NCBI RefSeq assembly: GCF_050624435.1
Contig: NC_134541.1
Location: 101,304,805-101,368,804 of the forward strand
Direction: 5' to 3'
Source of the DNA: Tenrec ecaudatus
Taxonomy: Eukaryota; Chordata; Mammalia; Afrosoricida; Tenrecidae
DNA length: 64,000 nt
Made by a program: the position numbers and the translations under genes. The notes beneath the pieces are model-generated. The model was not told the origin of the DNA. It saw only the letters and a program-made list of their open reading frames with translations, and did no database searches. Positions 1 to 11,103 of this stretch are shown one piece after another (positions within the stretch are counted from its first letter, which is position 1; each line of letters starts with the position of its first letter).

Positions 1-500
1 TTAAAGGGCTGAAGGATGACCAAGGACCATAGTCTTGCGGTTCTTCCAGTCTCTATCTGACCAGTAAGCTGGTTGCTTTGTGTTTTTGTTCTTTTTAAGT
101 GATCTTGAGTTTTTTCTCCCACCCTATCGAGGACCTCCTACTGTGATCCCGCTCAGAGCTGTTGGCAGTAGGAGCTAGACACCATCTAATTCTGCTCTCA
201 GAAGGTTGAGTGGACTGATGATTTCCATGTGTCTTGGGTTTTCTTGACTCTGCTCCAGGCAGAGAGAGACCAATAGTCTCTCCTTAGATGGCCACTTACA
301 CACTTGTAAGGCTCCAGTCACTTCTCACCAAAATTGAAGGCAGAACATTGTGGACTGGGTTATGTTAACTGACCTGATATCCCCCGCAAGAAGATGGATG
401 ACCTTGTGCCCTGGGGCCCAGCGATTCATGCCTCCTTCCCCCTCCCCCATTCTGTTGCTCTGCCCTCTACAAGCTCCGCCCACCTGTGGCTATATTTGCC
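1..500 (-). mobile_element. Afrotherian L1 3' region remnant (antisense)
   Basis: The stretch shares a series of words with 26130-26370, including 'tctgaccagtaa', 'ttttttctcc' and 'caccatcta', in the same order. I recognise the pattern as the 3' untranslated region of an afrotherian L1 family read in antisense. The left end runs out of the window, and the right end fades into unrecognised C-rich sequence near 500-640. The family name rests on recall of the consensus, not on an alignment. Confidence 0.5.
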
Positions 501-1000
501 ACACATAGACATGTCTATGTTTAAAGACTCTCAGGCCTCCTCCCACCTACCGGGGCTACAGGCTCTTCCACTTCCCACACCTCCTCAGCCTGAGTGTCCC
601 TGGGATCCACTGGGGAATTCTTGTTGTAATTGTGCCTGCAGGATTGTGTAAGGCTGTTTACCTCTGGAGTCTCTAAAGCTTGTAGATTACCTTGCCCTTC
701 AACCCAGTGCGGTGCTTCGCTGCCTCTGTCTGGCCGGTCTGGAAGGTTAGCACCATGGGCGGGCTGGCAAGTTCACAGGCAGAGAGGTGACCTGACAGAA
801 GGTCTAGTCTGCCCTTCCCATCGGGTCGCCCGCTCCCTAGGAAAGCCCAATGGCAGGGTCTTCTCAGGGGTCCCCATTTTATGCTGGTTTCCCCTTCACT
901 CTCCCTCTTGCCTTGGCTGCCCAGGCCCTGCCCCCCGCCCCCGCCCCCCCCCCCTTGCAGCCTGGTGTGTAATCCTAGCCGATTTCTTTGAACTGGGGAT
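501..1000. other. Unassigned C-rich stretch
   Basis: No gene or repeat could be assigned. It contains cytosine-rich runs near 930-956 that lead into the CpG-rich segment. The open frames here lack splice or start context. Confidence 0.4.
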
Positions 1001-1179
1001 CGGAGGAAATGACTTATTCCAGAGTCATCACCACCGCTACCCCCCTCCCCGCCGCCGCCCACCCCCCAAACCAAACAAACCTACAAAACCCCAAATTAAA
1101 CAAAAATACAGGAGACCCCCTCCCTCACCCCGCCGTGGATTTCCAGGGCGGAGCCCCCCCAAAACAGAAATCTGTGCCC

Positions 1180-1790
1180 ACCTGCCATGTGGTCCTGTCT
1201 GGTGGGCCAGAAGGGACCGGGACCGGGGTGAGGGGCGGGGGCGGGGCGGGGATGTGTGTCCATCTTCGGGGGGAGGAGGAACCTGAGGAATCCTGAGCCG
1301 CTGAGTGACCGACCCAGTGGGTGGAAGGATCGCGCCCTGGCGGGCTGCCCAGGGCTCTGCTCCGGTGCTGTGGCCTCGGCAGGCTGCGGGCTCCGCGGGA
1401 CGTCGGGGGGCTCGGCAGCCGGTGCGGGCGGGGCCTTTCCAGGTAGTCGAGCCGAGCCGGCGGCAGCTGCGGGCGGCAGCGGCGGCGAGGGCAGCCCGGT
1501 CCCCGCCAGGCACAGCCGGTCTTCGGGGAAGGCGCCCGGTCCGGGTTCCAGGAAGCGATAAGGCTTGTCGAAACTCCTTTCTTGTGGCCGCGTCGCATCA
1601 CACGGCCCTCGGAGGGCCGGGCCTGTCGCCCGCCCCCTGCTCTCCCGCCAGGGACCAGGGGCCGGGCTGGAAGGTGGCCCGGTGCGCTTCCCCTCCCGAC
1701 GCCCCCGGCCAAGGGCCGCCCCTGGCCCAGCAAGTGGGCGCTCCTCTCCATACCGACCCTGGGTGCGGCCATTCTGCCCTGTGCAGGACC
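1180..1790. promoter_or_regulatory. CpG-island-like probable promoter
   Basis: From about 1180 to 1790 the sequence is very GC-rich and keeps many CpG dinucleotides, unlike the surrounding CpG-depleted DNA. A tight run of GC boxes (GGGGCGGGG type, Sp1-like) lies at 1231-1251. No TATA box is obvious. This is the usual appearance of a mammalian CpG-island promoter and first exon. Direction is undecided: a minus-strand ATG at 1770-1772 has a good context (A at -3, G at +4), but its frame has biased, low-complexity content. The gene served is not identified and could lie mostly outside the window to the left. Confidence 0.6.
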
Positions 1791-2012
1791 GGATGTCCAG
1801 CCCAGCCGCCACCTACTACGTGCACTTAGCCCTTCTCAGTTGGGACAACCAAAATGCTCTCCAGACTACCAAAAACTCCGATGGGAAGCACTGCTGTGGG
1901 CTTACTGCCAGCACGTAGTAGGTGCTCAGTTATTAGTAGTTCTGTGTTCATAGCGGAGTATGGCCGGCTCAGCGATCGCCATGGTAGTGCCACAGAGTGA
2001 TGTGGGGGAACT

Positions 2013-2179
2013 TTGGTCCTGGTGGCAGCGGTGACACGTTGGGCTGGTAACTGCAGGCCAGCTGTTTGAAACCACTGCGGGAGAGAGACAGGAGAAAGAG
2101 ACCTTCTACTGGAGTGACGAGGGACAGTCTCAGAAACCCACAGGAGCAGTTCTGCCCAGTCCTGTGGGGTCACTAGAGC
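2013..2179 (+). mobile_element. AfroSINE
   Basis: The tRNA-like head ('ggtcctggtggcag', 'gctggtaactgcaggcc') is followed by the body ('gggagagagacaggag', 'cagaaaccca') and the tail 'agttctgcccagtcctgtggggtc'. This is the AfroSINE order: tRNA-derived A/B-box head, then an RTE-like 3' tail. The copy is diverged. Confidence 0.7.
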
Positions 2180-2234
2180 CGGGCTAGCCTTCATGGCCCC
2201 GAGTTTATCATTCTTCTGAGCTGGTCCTTCACAG

Positions 2235-2392
2235 AAGCCCTGGAAGCACAGTGATGAGAGCACTTGTCTGCTAACCAAAAGGTTGACAGATCAGACCCAT
2301 CAGCTGCTAGCAGCTCAGCTTGGAAAGCCACGGAGTGTTCTGCTCTGCCCTGTGTGTCCGGCTCACAGTCAGCTGTACTGCAGGCAGCAGAG
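2235..2392 (+). mobile_element. AfroSINE, diverged
   Basis: The head motif 'ctgctaaccaaaaggttg' is the typical AfroSINE tRNA-like segment. Remnants of the tail follow ('gttctgctctgccctgtgtg'). The middle of the element is shortened. Confidence 0.6.
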
Positions 2393-3054
2393 TGGCTTGT
2401 TCTGTTCTGTTTTGGGTCCAACCTCCATCAGATGCCCTCCTTGAATCACACCCTCATGTACATGGTCTAAATAGATACAACACTCAAAGCCTTGCCCTTG
2501 AGCGGGGGCAGGTTGAGGTACGGGGTGACAGGGAAAGCCCCTTCTCCCAAGGGAGAGACCCCAGTTTGTGTATCCCTCCCAGGTCCCAGGAGCTCACAGC
2601 CCTGCTGTCCTCCAGGCAGGAAGGTGCAGGGCAGGAGAGGGAGGCCTTAGATCCTGGCCCTGCGGTTCTCAAACAACAGCCTGACCCTCTCCTGGCCACC
2701 TGGCCGAGACTCCCCTGTGCACCTGTCCTGCCTACCAGGATGGAGAGTCCAGTCATCCTTTGTGACTGCCCGCTCACAGGCTCGAACTCACAAGTCACTG
2801 GACACTTGAGAGAAACTTGCAAAATGGAAGCCAGAGTGGAAAACCAAAGGCAAACGAGAGCCCTTGAAGACAGCACAGGTGAAGTCTTCAAAAGCAGATG
2901 GATCCTCAGAAGAACGGGGGCTGTGGCATCTGCACAAGTAGAACAAGATACTTCACTCAGGGATGCCCAGAGAAGGATGAGGACCAGTGTGAGGAAATCT
3001 CCCAGAAACAAAGGGAAAGAAAGAAATGACGAGAGACAAGATAAGGGCATTCCT
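2393..3054. other. Unassigned single-copy DNA
   Basis: No feature could be supported here. The long open frame on the plus strand (2320-3108) starts in the SINE and runs into the next repeat, so it is not treated as coding. Confidence 0.4.
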
Positions 3055-3575
3055 TATGAGTTAGTTTATTGTGCCAACCTGGTCGATAAACACTGTGGGG
3101 GTAATTGAAGGGCGGAGGGATAAATGGCTCGGTAAGCCTCGCCTTTCTAGTTCTCGGGTCTCTTGCTTTCTGATGGTCACACCAGGGTGCAGCTGCCTTA
3201 GCCAGTTCCCTGCTTCAGCTGGCAATGCTGACTTCCTGCAAGATATCCCCAAGGAGAAGCCGCATGGATCTACCCTGATGCAGCCCTGGGTGTTGGAGCA
3301 GCCATGTGGAGACCCCTGCCAGCGCCGAGATGCTTACACGTTCACTGATTCGGCTTTCCTCCTGCAGTCGGCATCATTGTGTGTGTTTTGTGAGATGGAG
3401 AAGGACTTTGTGGACTGGTGTTAGACATATGGGTTAATGTTGGACTTGTGAGTTTGGGCAGCACTGGGTTGGGATGTTTCTTGATGTGCACGTACCCTTT
3501 ATAGAAAACTCTCTCTTATACATGAGTTAATGTGGATTTGTTTCTCTAAAGTACCCAGACCAATACACCATACCT
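3055..3575 (+). repeat. Interspersed repeat of unknown class, about 520 bp
   Basis: The unit begins 'gttagtttattgtgccaacc' and ends with 'tttctctaaagtaccc' plus 'accaatacacc'. I recognise this layout as an interspersed repeat of afrotherian genomes, but I cannot assign it to an LTR or DNA-transposon class. The repeat at 59605-60060 has a similar plan: a 'gtgtccacttgg' start and a 'gtagagaaccta' end. Confidence 0.45.
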
Positions 3576-3901
3576 CTCAACTCACAGGAAGACAAACAAC
3601 AATGTTGAGGAAACCTCTGGGGGAATGAAACCGTGAGAGAAAAGATGACCTTCCATTACAGTCAGCCTGCAGGACTTAAAGGGAGAACAGGGAAAATGGA
3701 GGGAAGAAGTGGGCAAAGGTAAACCAAGAAAAGAAACTTCTCAAACTGACGGCCGTGAGCATCCGTCTTGGAAAAGCTCACCACATACCACATCCAGTGT
3801 CTAGGCCTGAGTGCCACCTGCCTCAGCACCGAGTGGCTGCCCTTGGCAGAATCCTAAAATGGGCCCAAGAGTTCCTGGCCACCACACTTCATCCCTGTCG
3901 T

Positions 3902-4082
3902 TTGGTTGTTGTTAGGCACCGTGGAGTTGGTTCTGACCCAGTGACCTCACATACAACAGAGCAAACCGCTACCCAGTCCTGCGCTGTCCTCCCAACGGTT
4001 CTTCTGCCTGGGCCCAATGACGCGGCCACCATGTCCATCCAGCTTGTCCAGAGCCTTCCTCTGTTTTGCTGCCCCTCTACTT
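3902..4082 (-). mobile_element. RTE LINE 3' end (antisense)
   Basis: Read on the plus strand it starts 'gttgttgttaggcaccgtgg' and continues through 'ctgacccagtgacctcacat' and 'ggccaccatgtccatccagc' to 'cctctgttttgctg'. This is the reverse complement of the afrotherian RTE 3' end, which runs from the last ORF codons through the short 3' UTR to a CAA-type tail. Confidence 0.75.
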
Positions 4083-4330
4083 TTTTGTTGTTGTTTTTGA
4101 AGACTTCCAATTTTCCTAGACTCATCATCAGTGATAGTTAGATTTTTGTTGCTCTTTCTGCTCATTGTGTGTCATGCTCAGCAGCAAGCCAAAGCCCCAA
4201 TGGCTTTGTTTTCATAGCCCCTCCTCCCATCACATCATTATGGTCCACCTGACCTTGAGAAGGCACCCTGGACGCTGTTCTATATTGTGCTTAGGCCCTT
4301 GGTGTCTGGCAAGTTTTCAATGGCATAATG

Positions 4331-4548
4331 CAGGGGTCCTCAAACTTTTTAAACAGGGGACCAGTTCCCTGTCCCTCAGACCCGTTGGAGGGCCGGACTA
4401 TAAAAAAAAACTATGAACAAATTCCTATGCACACTGCACATATCTTATTTTGAAGTAAAAAAACAAACGGGGCAAAAACACCTGGCGGGCCGGATAAATG
4501 TCTTCGGCAGGCCACCTGTGGCCCGCAGGCTGTAGTTTGAGGACGCCG
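4331..4548 (+). mobile_element. hAT-superfamily MITE with 8-bp target duplication
   Basis: The left end CAGGGGTCCTCAAACT is mirrored by a degenerate right end (AGTTTGAGGAC...). The element is flanked by the identical octamer GCATAATG at 4323-4330 and 4549-4556. An 8-bp target duplication is the hallmark of hAT transposition. At 218 bp it has no transposase and must have moved in trans. A second copy sits at 11236-11462. The TIR and interior resemble OposCharlie1/hAT1-type elements known from tenrec, bats and opossum, but the exact family is not proved here. Confidence 0.85.
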
Positions 4549-4556
4549 GCATAATG

Positions 4557-6185
4557 GCTTTCAGTGAAGTGGACAGCCTATTCCTCCCTCGTCGTCTGCT
4601 CTCCGCCTGGAAGCCCCACTGAAGCCGGCTCGCTTTGGGAGACCCAGCCTCCGGCACCGCAGCACCACACCGGACACCACAGGCCCCGGAGCTGACAGCC
4701 AAGTGGTGCTCATTGCCTAGGAGTGTGAGCAGGAATCGTGTTGACCTTGGGTCTAGGTTGCATGGTGTTGCCCAGTTGGGTTTAAGAAAGGGGAATTAAC
4801 CCGTGAGATGGGTCAAGAGCAGAGACTCTCTCAGCTTAGTACCCAATGCGAATTCAAAGCCAGGAAGCACACACACACACACACACACTAGCTGGAAGAT
4901 GGAGGGCCACAGGTCAAGGAATGTGGGTAGCCTTTAGAACTGAGTGAGTCACCCCTGGGGGACACCCAGCAAGGGCCTTGGACCTCAGTCCTACAGTGGG
5001 GGGAACTGAATTTTGCCAAGATCAAGAATGAGCTTGGAAGCAGGTTTTCCCATCCCTGCCCAAGCCTCCAGATGAGAAATAAGCTTCAGCCAACACCTTG
5101 GTATCAACCCAGGGGAACCCTGAACAGAGAAGGCAAACTTCTGACCTGCAGAAACCCTGAGATGATACATCATCAGCTTAACACAACAGACATTTTTTTG
5201 GGTGGGGGGGGAGTCAGGAATTTTAAAATCTTGGGGGTTCTGGCTTGGGGCTGCGATCAACTAAAGGCTTTGGTGGGACTGGAAGATCTGCTTCCACAAT
5301 GAGTCACTGATATGGCTGATGGCTATAGGCAGGAGGCCTCAGTTTCTTCCCACCTGGACCTCTTCATCGGTCCACTCTGCGGTCCTCACCAGGTGGCTGC
5401 TGGCTTTTCCTCAGGACAAGTGATCCAATAGGAACAAGGCAGAATCTGCAGGGATCCCATTGACGACTTTGCCTCTGAAGGCACATGATTAAAATTGTTG
5501 CCATCAACCCAAAAAAGTTCCATCTTATTGGAGCGACCTTGGGAAGGTCCCACCATTTCCCTAAGTCTTGGTTTCCACCTCGCTGGTCATGCCTACCCAT
5601 AGGATCAGAATAGGGCCCAGCCCTCGAAGGAATGAACGGTAGGTCCGAGTGTGTGAATATTATTTTGCCCCCAAACCTGACTCTAACACTCAGGTCTGAG
5701 ACATCCCCAGTGCTCAGGCAAGAGAGCTCAGGGGGAAAGTCCATGGGCCTGAATTGAGTCATCAAGCAGGGTCAGACCCCCTCTGACCCCTGCTCTGTGA
5801 GGGCTGCTGTCTCCCACGGGACCAGCCCAGGTCCCAGGGCTCCCTCCTCTCACCTGCTTCCTGCTGGGAAAGGGCTCTGTTCACTGGCGTGTTCCCTGCT
5901 CCTACTCAAAGCCCCCGGGCTCTCACCCACCACCACCAGAGGAGCCGTGAGACCTTGCAGGGGGCAGATTCAGGAGCAGAGGTCTGAAGGTGAAGAGGTA
6001 TTCTGAGGCAGGTGCACAGGTTTTTGGCTGGAGCCTGCAGTCCAGGCCCTGGAACCTACCCGCTCTGAGCACCAGTGCCATCCTGACTCCCAATGTGTGA
6101 TGTTGAGCCAGTTGCCAGCCCTGAGCTCCCGCTTCCCAGCAGCAAAATGAGAACCACACCGCCATGGTCTTCACAGTGGAAGCTA
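4557..6185. other. Mostly unassigned DNA with a short (CA)n
   Basis: A (CA)n microsatellite occupies about 4870-4888 and a G-run lies near 5203-5210. I see no exon with convincing splice sites and no recognisable repeat in the rest. Confidence 0.4.
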
Positions 6186-6300
6186 GTCACTCAACAAACA
6201 TCTGTTGAGCATCGACTCTGTGCCAGGCACCCCTCTTAGCACTAGCAAAGAACAAAATGCACCAAGTCCCCTGCCCTGGAGGAGCTTAGGAAGGGGCCAG
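6186..6300 (+). mobile_element. Ancient L2/MIR-like fragment
   Basis: The string 'tcaacaaacatctgttgagc' followed by 'tgtgccaggcac' and 'ccctgccctggaggagctta' is the common decayed L2 3' end pattern (stop-rich, tctgttgagca / gtgccaggca). It is shared by all placental mammals and gives no lineage information. Confidence 0.55.
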
Positions 6301-6429
6301 GCCACAACCGTACTACATGGTAGGTTGATGGGTATTAGTGCCATGGAAGGACAGAAAGCAGGCAAGGGTACCAGGGGTGGGTTGCTATTTTATTTGGTCT
6401 CTGAAGCTTCTCAGAAGATAAGAGCACTG

Positions 6430-6700
6430 ACAACAGAAAAGTGGGTGAAGGGAAACGTCTGACAGTGTAAGATATGACAAAATAATAATGTATAAATTAT
6501 CAAGGGTTCATGAGGGAGGGAGAAGCAAGGAGGGAGGGAAAAATGAGGAGCTGATGCCAGGGGCTTAAGTGGAGAGCAAATGTTTTGAGAATGATGAGGG
6601 CAATAAATGTACAAATGTGCTTTACACAATTGATGTGTGTATAAATTGTGATAAGAGTTGTATGAGCCCCTAATAAAATGATTTAAAAAAAAAAAACCCA
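6430..6700 (+). mobile_element. Afrotherian L1 3' end, 5'-truncated
   Basis: The copy runs from 'acaacagaaaagtgggtgaa' through 'ttataaattatcaagggttc' and 'gatgccaggggcttaagtgg' to 'ccctaataaaatgattt' and an A-rich tail at 6684-6698. This is the distal 3' UTR of the same L1 family as 52721-54620. It is severely 5'-truncated and noncoding. Confidence 0.8.
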
Positions 6701-6721
6701 CCAAGCCAAAAGAAAAAAATG

Positions 6722-6870
6722 GATTAGACACCAAAGGCTCAAATAGAAAGTAAATGTTTAGAAAATAATGATGGCAACATATGTACAAATATGCTGGGTA
6801 CAATTGATGTGTTGATTGTTATAAGAGCTGTAAGAGCCCCCAATAAAATAGTCTTACTAAAAAAGAAAAA
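6722..6870 (+). mobile_element. Second L1 3' end fragment
   Basis: This repeats the last part of the preceding element ('aaataatgatggcaacat', 'ttgttataagagctgtaaga', 'ccccaataaaat') and ends in an A-rich tail. It is a separate, shorter and more diverged copy inserted directly behind the first. Confidence 0.7.
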
Positions 6871-7149
6871 GAAGGCAAGAGCGCTAACAGAGGTGAGTGG
6901 ACTTGAAAGCGCATCCCAGGCAGAGGAAACGGTGGGTGCGAAGGCCATTCGCTGACACACACGGTGACTGCGATGCAGCAGCAAGCCTCGTCAAGCGCAG
7001 CCTCGCCCTGCTCAGCTGCCCCTCAGCTCATGAGCAATAATGAATGTTCATGGTTTTAAGTCATGCCCTCCAGGTGTTCAGTTATACGGATGACCCATCC
7101 ACAGAGCTGGTAACAGTGACCACCTCACGCTGTCAGTGTTAGAAGCGAG

Positions 7150-7975
7150 GCCTTTTGGAGGCTCCATCCATCAACTCTCCATCCATTGGTCTCTAACCTC
7201 CCATCCATTCTCCATCCTCCACCCATCCACGCTCCATAAATCCATCCTCCATCTATCAGTCTTCCTTCCATCCACCCATCCATCCATCCACCCATCCATC
7301 CATCCATCCATCCATCCATCCATCCATCCATCCTCTAACCATCTACCCATCCATTCATGAATCCATCCTCCATCTATCAGTCTTCCTTCCATCCATCCAT
7401 CCATCCATCCATCCATCCATCCTCTAACCATCTACCCATCCATTCATGAATCCATCCTCCATCTATCAGTCTTCCTTCCATCCATCCATCCATCCATCCA
7501 TCCATCCATCCTCTAACCATCTACCCATCCATTCATGAATCCATCCTCCATCTATCAGTCTTCCTTCCATCCATCCATCCATCCATCCATCCATCCATCC
7601 TCTAACCATCTACCCATCCATTCATGAATCCATCCTCCATCTATCAGTCTTCCTTCCATCCATCCATCCATCCATCCATCCATCCATCCATCCATCCTCT
7701 AACCATCTACCCATCCATTCATGAATCCATCCTCCATCTATCAGTCTTCCTTCCATCCACCCATCCATCCATCCATCCTCTAACCATCTACCCATCCATT
7801 CATGAATCCATCCTCCATCTATCAGTCTTCCTTCCATCCACCCATCCATCCATCCATCCTCTAACCATCTACCCATCCATTCATGAATCCATCCTCCATC
7901 TATCAGTCTTCCTTCCATTCACCCATCCATCCATCCATCCTCTAACCATCTACCCATCCATTCATGAATCTATCC
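7150..7975. repeat. Composite CCAT minisatellite, 8 higher-order units
   Basis: A roughly 60-bp core beginning CCTCTAACCATCTACCCATC recurs at 7332, 7421, 7510, 7599, 7696, 7777, 7858 and 7939. The cores are linked by (CCAT)n runs of variable length. Unit spacing is 89, 89, 89, 97, 81, 81 and 81 bp, so units differ by exactly two CCAT tetramers. The first 180 bp are a degenerate lead-in. Open frames on both strands here are consequences of the repeat and are not genes. Confidence 0.95.
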
Positions 7976-9599
7976 GCTTGCCCCTGCTGTGCGGGTGTTG
8001 TGCTCGTCATGGTCAGACTAGTATGAAAGTCATCAGTCTACATGGAAACTTTACAGCCCCCTGTGGCGCCCACTCCTCGTGGAGCCAGAGCTGACCCAGG
8101 TCTAGCAGGCCTGTGTGGTCTGTGCCTGCAGACCAGCCTCCCCATGCCCTCAGCCTTTCCAACACACGCCCCCACCCCCATTCTCCACCTCCAGGCCTCC
8201 ACACCTGCTGAGTTCTCCACCTGGATGGCTCTGGCTCACCTTCACTGACTTTCAAACATTCTTTCTCCTTTGAGACCCACTCAGGTGGCCCATGGCCTGG
8301 AAGCCTTCCCCAGGACCACACTGGGTCAGGAGCCTTCTCTGGTGTCCCAAGGTCCCCTGGGCTTCCTCTAACCCAACCTTGCTCACTTTATATTGGAGGA
8401 AACCAGTTATCCTTGGCCCAGCTGCCTCGGTCCACATATGTGGAGGTGGTATCCCCAGGTCACCCACCAGCACAGGGGCCCTCGTGTACCAGCCCCATGC
8501 TTGAGGGTCTCCTGGGAGCCGCCCCTAAGACCACCCCTCCTCCCAACGGCCTTGCGAAGGGAGCAATGGTAGCACCCCCTTTCCCCTTCTGGGTGAGAAG
8601 AGGCAGGGAGACACTGCAGCTCAGAGGGAAGGGGTCTGCCCAGGTGAACAGCCAGAAAGGACAGAAGAGGGATTCGAACCGAGACCTCATGAAGCCCGGG
8701 AACTTTCCAGCTGAGCAGGGCCTGTCTCGGTGCGACCAACCCAACGGGGCAGAGAGAGGCTGTTGAGGCAGGCCCAGTCGTGGGAGGGGGAGGGGCGGGG
8801 GATGTTGGGGAACCACCGAGGCAGGAAGAGGTAGAGCAGAAAGTGAAAGGGGCCAAGGCTGAGAATAGCTGCGGGCGGGCGGGCGACAGCAGTTGGGGGC
8901 TAAAGATGCAGCCAGAGAGAGAAACTAGTCTGGGTCCTCAGCCAGGTGGGTGGAGGAGGGATGGGGATGGAGGAGGGCGGGCCCACTCCGGGCGAGGAGG
9001 GGAGGGCATCATTCCTTCGGGCAGCAGCCCCCAGGGTTCAGTCCACCCAATCAGCCCCCACCTGGCCCCTTTTCTCTGTCCCTTGGTTGGTGGGAGAGTG
9101 GAATTGGGGGTGCAGGGAGGCTCAGGTTACACTGTCTTTGGCATCCCTTGAATCTGGTATGAGAGCTTATCGGATCTGTCCACTATCCATCTGTCTGTCT
9201 GTCCCAGTATGGTGGCTTGCAGTTTGCTACCACGCTGGAAGGGTTGCCGCTGGGAGTTGACAACCTTTCACGGCGGTGGGCAGGTTTCAGTGGAGCGTTC
9301 ACACTTGGACAGACTAGGAACAAGAGCCTGGTGACTTACCTTGGGGTTTCCACCTGGCCATTGAAACCCTAATGCATAAATTGCAGCAGAGCTCTGCCTG
9401 AGCCGGGACCAGGAGAGGCAGGCCCTCAAGCCCCTGCCAGGGAGGAGCTGCCTCCTCCAAACTGTCGACCTTCCTGACACAGATGGGGTGAAGCTCTGGG
9501 GACCTGCGCTTGCTGATGCCGTGTGACTCAAACCGAGAAGAACCAGATGCACTTATCCGTGGACAGTCAGCACATGGACTGCAGAAACAGTGACTCTGG
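7976..9599. other. Unassigned GC-rich single-copy DNA
   Basis: No recognised repeat or convincing exon was found. G-rich patches lie near 8785-8805 and 8946-9000. Several open frames exist on both strands but lack coding character or splice support. Confidence 0.35.
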
Positions 9600-10478
9600 G
9601 AACATTGGCAGCTCTCAGAAACGGCAATGAACAGGTAGAGATCAATATCCCAGGCACTCGTGAGCTGGCCTTGCCCGGCGTTGGCCATTCTGACCCCACG
9701 ATCGCATGGTCCAGTGGGTTGAGACGGCAAATGGAAGAGGAGCAGCATTGTATTCATCGTGTGGGTTGAAAGTCAGAAGAGTGTGCGTCAGGGTGGAGCC
9801 CTGCCTCACGCCTTCAGTCTGCGGGCCGAGCAAAGCCTGGAGAGGCCGCATGGTTTGAAGGACTCCGTGTCAGGCTTGGAGGGAGGCTCCTGCCAAGGAC
9901 CTGACAGCAAGGAGGGTGACGCGCTTACTGATGAAGAGCAAAGAGTTTCAGAGACGAAAATCCTCACAACTAGACTTGGTGAGTTAGCGGTGTCATGATG
10001 CGCAGAAGCTGGCAAGGATTTCATTGTGCTCGGCCCGTGGAACAGCAGTCAGGAAATCAAGATGTGTTGCCTGGAGCAAATCTGCTGCGAGAGAGCTCTT
10101 TGCGACGGCCCTCCTCGACCCCAGCCAGGGCACTGCCACTCGCTGCGTACCCAGGGCAAAGCCGGACAGTGAGTCAAGACAGCCACAGGATAGGGGGTGC
10201 CTTTGAACACAGTGCTGATGGGAACCGCGGAAGAACAGACAAACACATCTAGGAAGAAGGACATGCATCATGCTCTTGGACACATTATCAGGAGGGACCG
10301 GACCCTGGAGAAGAATATGCTGATTGACAGAGGGTCTGGGAAAGAGGGGGGGCCCTCAACATGGGCGACTGACACAGTGGCTGCCACCTGGGCTCACGCA
10401 TAACAATGATGAGGGCGGGCAGCACGTGGATTTGCTATGAATTAGAACCAGCTTGAAGTTGCCTAACACCGAGGATCT
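9600..10478 (+). mobile_element. RTE (BovB-type) LINE fragment, RT domain to 3' end
   Basis: The order of recognisable pieces matches the RTE ORF. Around 9782-9830 is a decayed reverse-transcriptase motif of the type VRQG...SP...F.LYAEQ. At 9920-10100 are words such as 'cttactgatgaagagcaaag', 'aaatcctcacaact', 'agcagtcaggaaatcaa' and 'gcaaatctgctgcgag'. At 10260-10480 is the C-terminal/3' segment ('cattatcaggagggaccgga', 'gacacagtggctgccacc', 'tgcctaacaccgag'). Many stops and frameshifts make it nonfunctional. It is internally deleted between about 10100 and 10240, where the connection domain is missing or unrecognisable. Confidence 0.75.
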
Positions 10479-10734
10479 GGGGACCTAGAAAATTTGCCTA
10501 GAAAGATTGCCTGGGACATGGGAGCCTGTGTCATGAAGGGATAGGGTTGGACAAAGGCCCTGTCATCAGCTGACATCCCTAGCGGGATTTAGGTGCAGCT
10601 GTCGAGCATGCAGACTATGGCCATGCCTTGTGGGCGTGTCCCAGATAGCTGAGTGAGCATGTGGAACAGAGCCCTGTGCAGAGTGAGTGCCCAATAGACA
10701 GCTTAGCTCTTATCACCCATCATCTACATATAGA

Positions 10735-10749
10735 GTCTCTCTCTCTCTC

Positions 10750-10799
<50 letters not shown>
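10735..10799. repeat. (TC)n(CA)n microsatellite
   Basis: A compound dinucleotide run: about 18 bp of TC/CT followed by about 44 bp of CA. Confidence 0.97.
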
Positions 10800-10802
<3 letters not shown>

Positions 10803-10893
10803 GAAGTCCCTCTGGAATACAACTGGTACAGGAACAAGGATTCTGGCTCGTGGCTCTGTTCAGGACTTGGTCGGCACACAGCCACTACCGTCC

Positions 10894-11096
10894 AGCTGAT
10901 TCTGACCACAGTGACCCCATACGACAGAGTAGAACTGCTTCTGTGGATTTCTGAGGTTGTAAGTCTTCACAGGAGCTGACTGCCTCATCTTTCTCCCACA
11001 GAGCGGCTGGTGGGCTTGAACCGCTGACCTTGTGATTAGCAGCCTGACTGGTCAGCCACAGTGCGTGACCCACTCACTGCACCACCAGGATTCCTT
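10894..11096 (-). mobile_element. AfroSINE (antisense)
   Basis: On the plus strand it reads 'ctgattctgaccacagtgac', 'gacagagtagaactgcttct', 'atctttctcccacagagc', 'ggctggtgggcttgaaccgc' and 'actgcaccaccagg'. This is the full AfroSINE in reverse order, tail first and tRNA-like head last. Confidence 0.85.
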
Positions 11097-11103
11097 TCCT
11101 GAC

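Noticed and set aside
1096..1812. 238-, 215- and 174-codon frames across the CpG-rich segment
   Set aside because: All frames on both strands are open because of GC richness; none shows a domain or a consistent exon end.
2235..2340. tRNA-like sequence with A- and B-box features
   Set aside because: This and similar stretches are the tRNA-derived heads of AfroSINEs, without a complete cloverleaf or anticodon arm.
7332..7975. Regularly spaced repeats resembling a CRISPR array
   Set aside because: The 'spacers' are all (CCAT)n of varying length, the repeats are about 60 bp, and the genome is mammalian. It is a minisatellite.
7624..8094. Open frames of His-Pro-Ser-Ile repeats on both strands
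   Set aside because: They are a by-product of 81-bp units (divisible by three) and appear on both strands.
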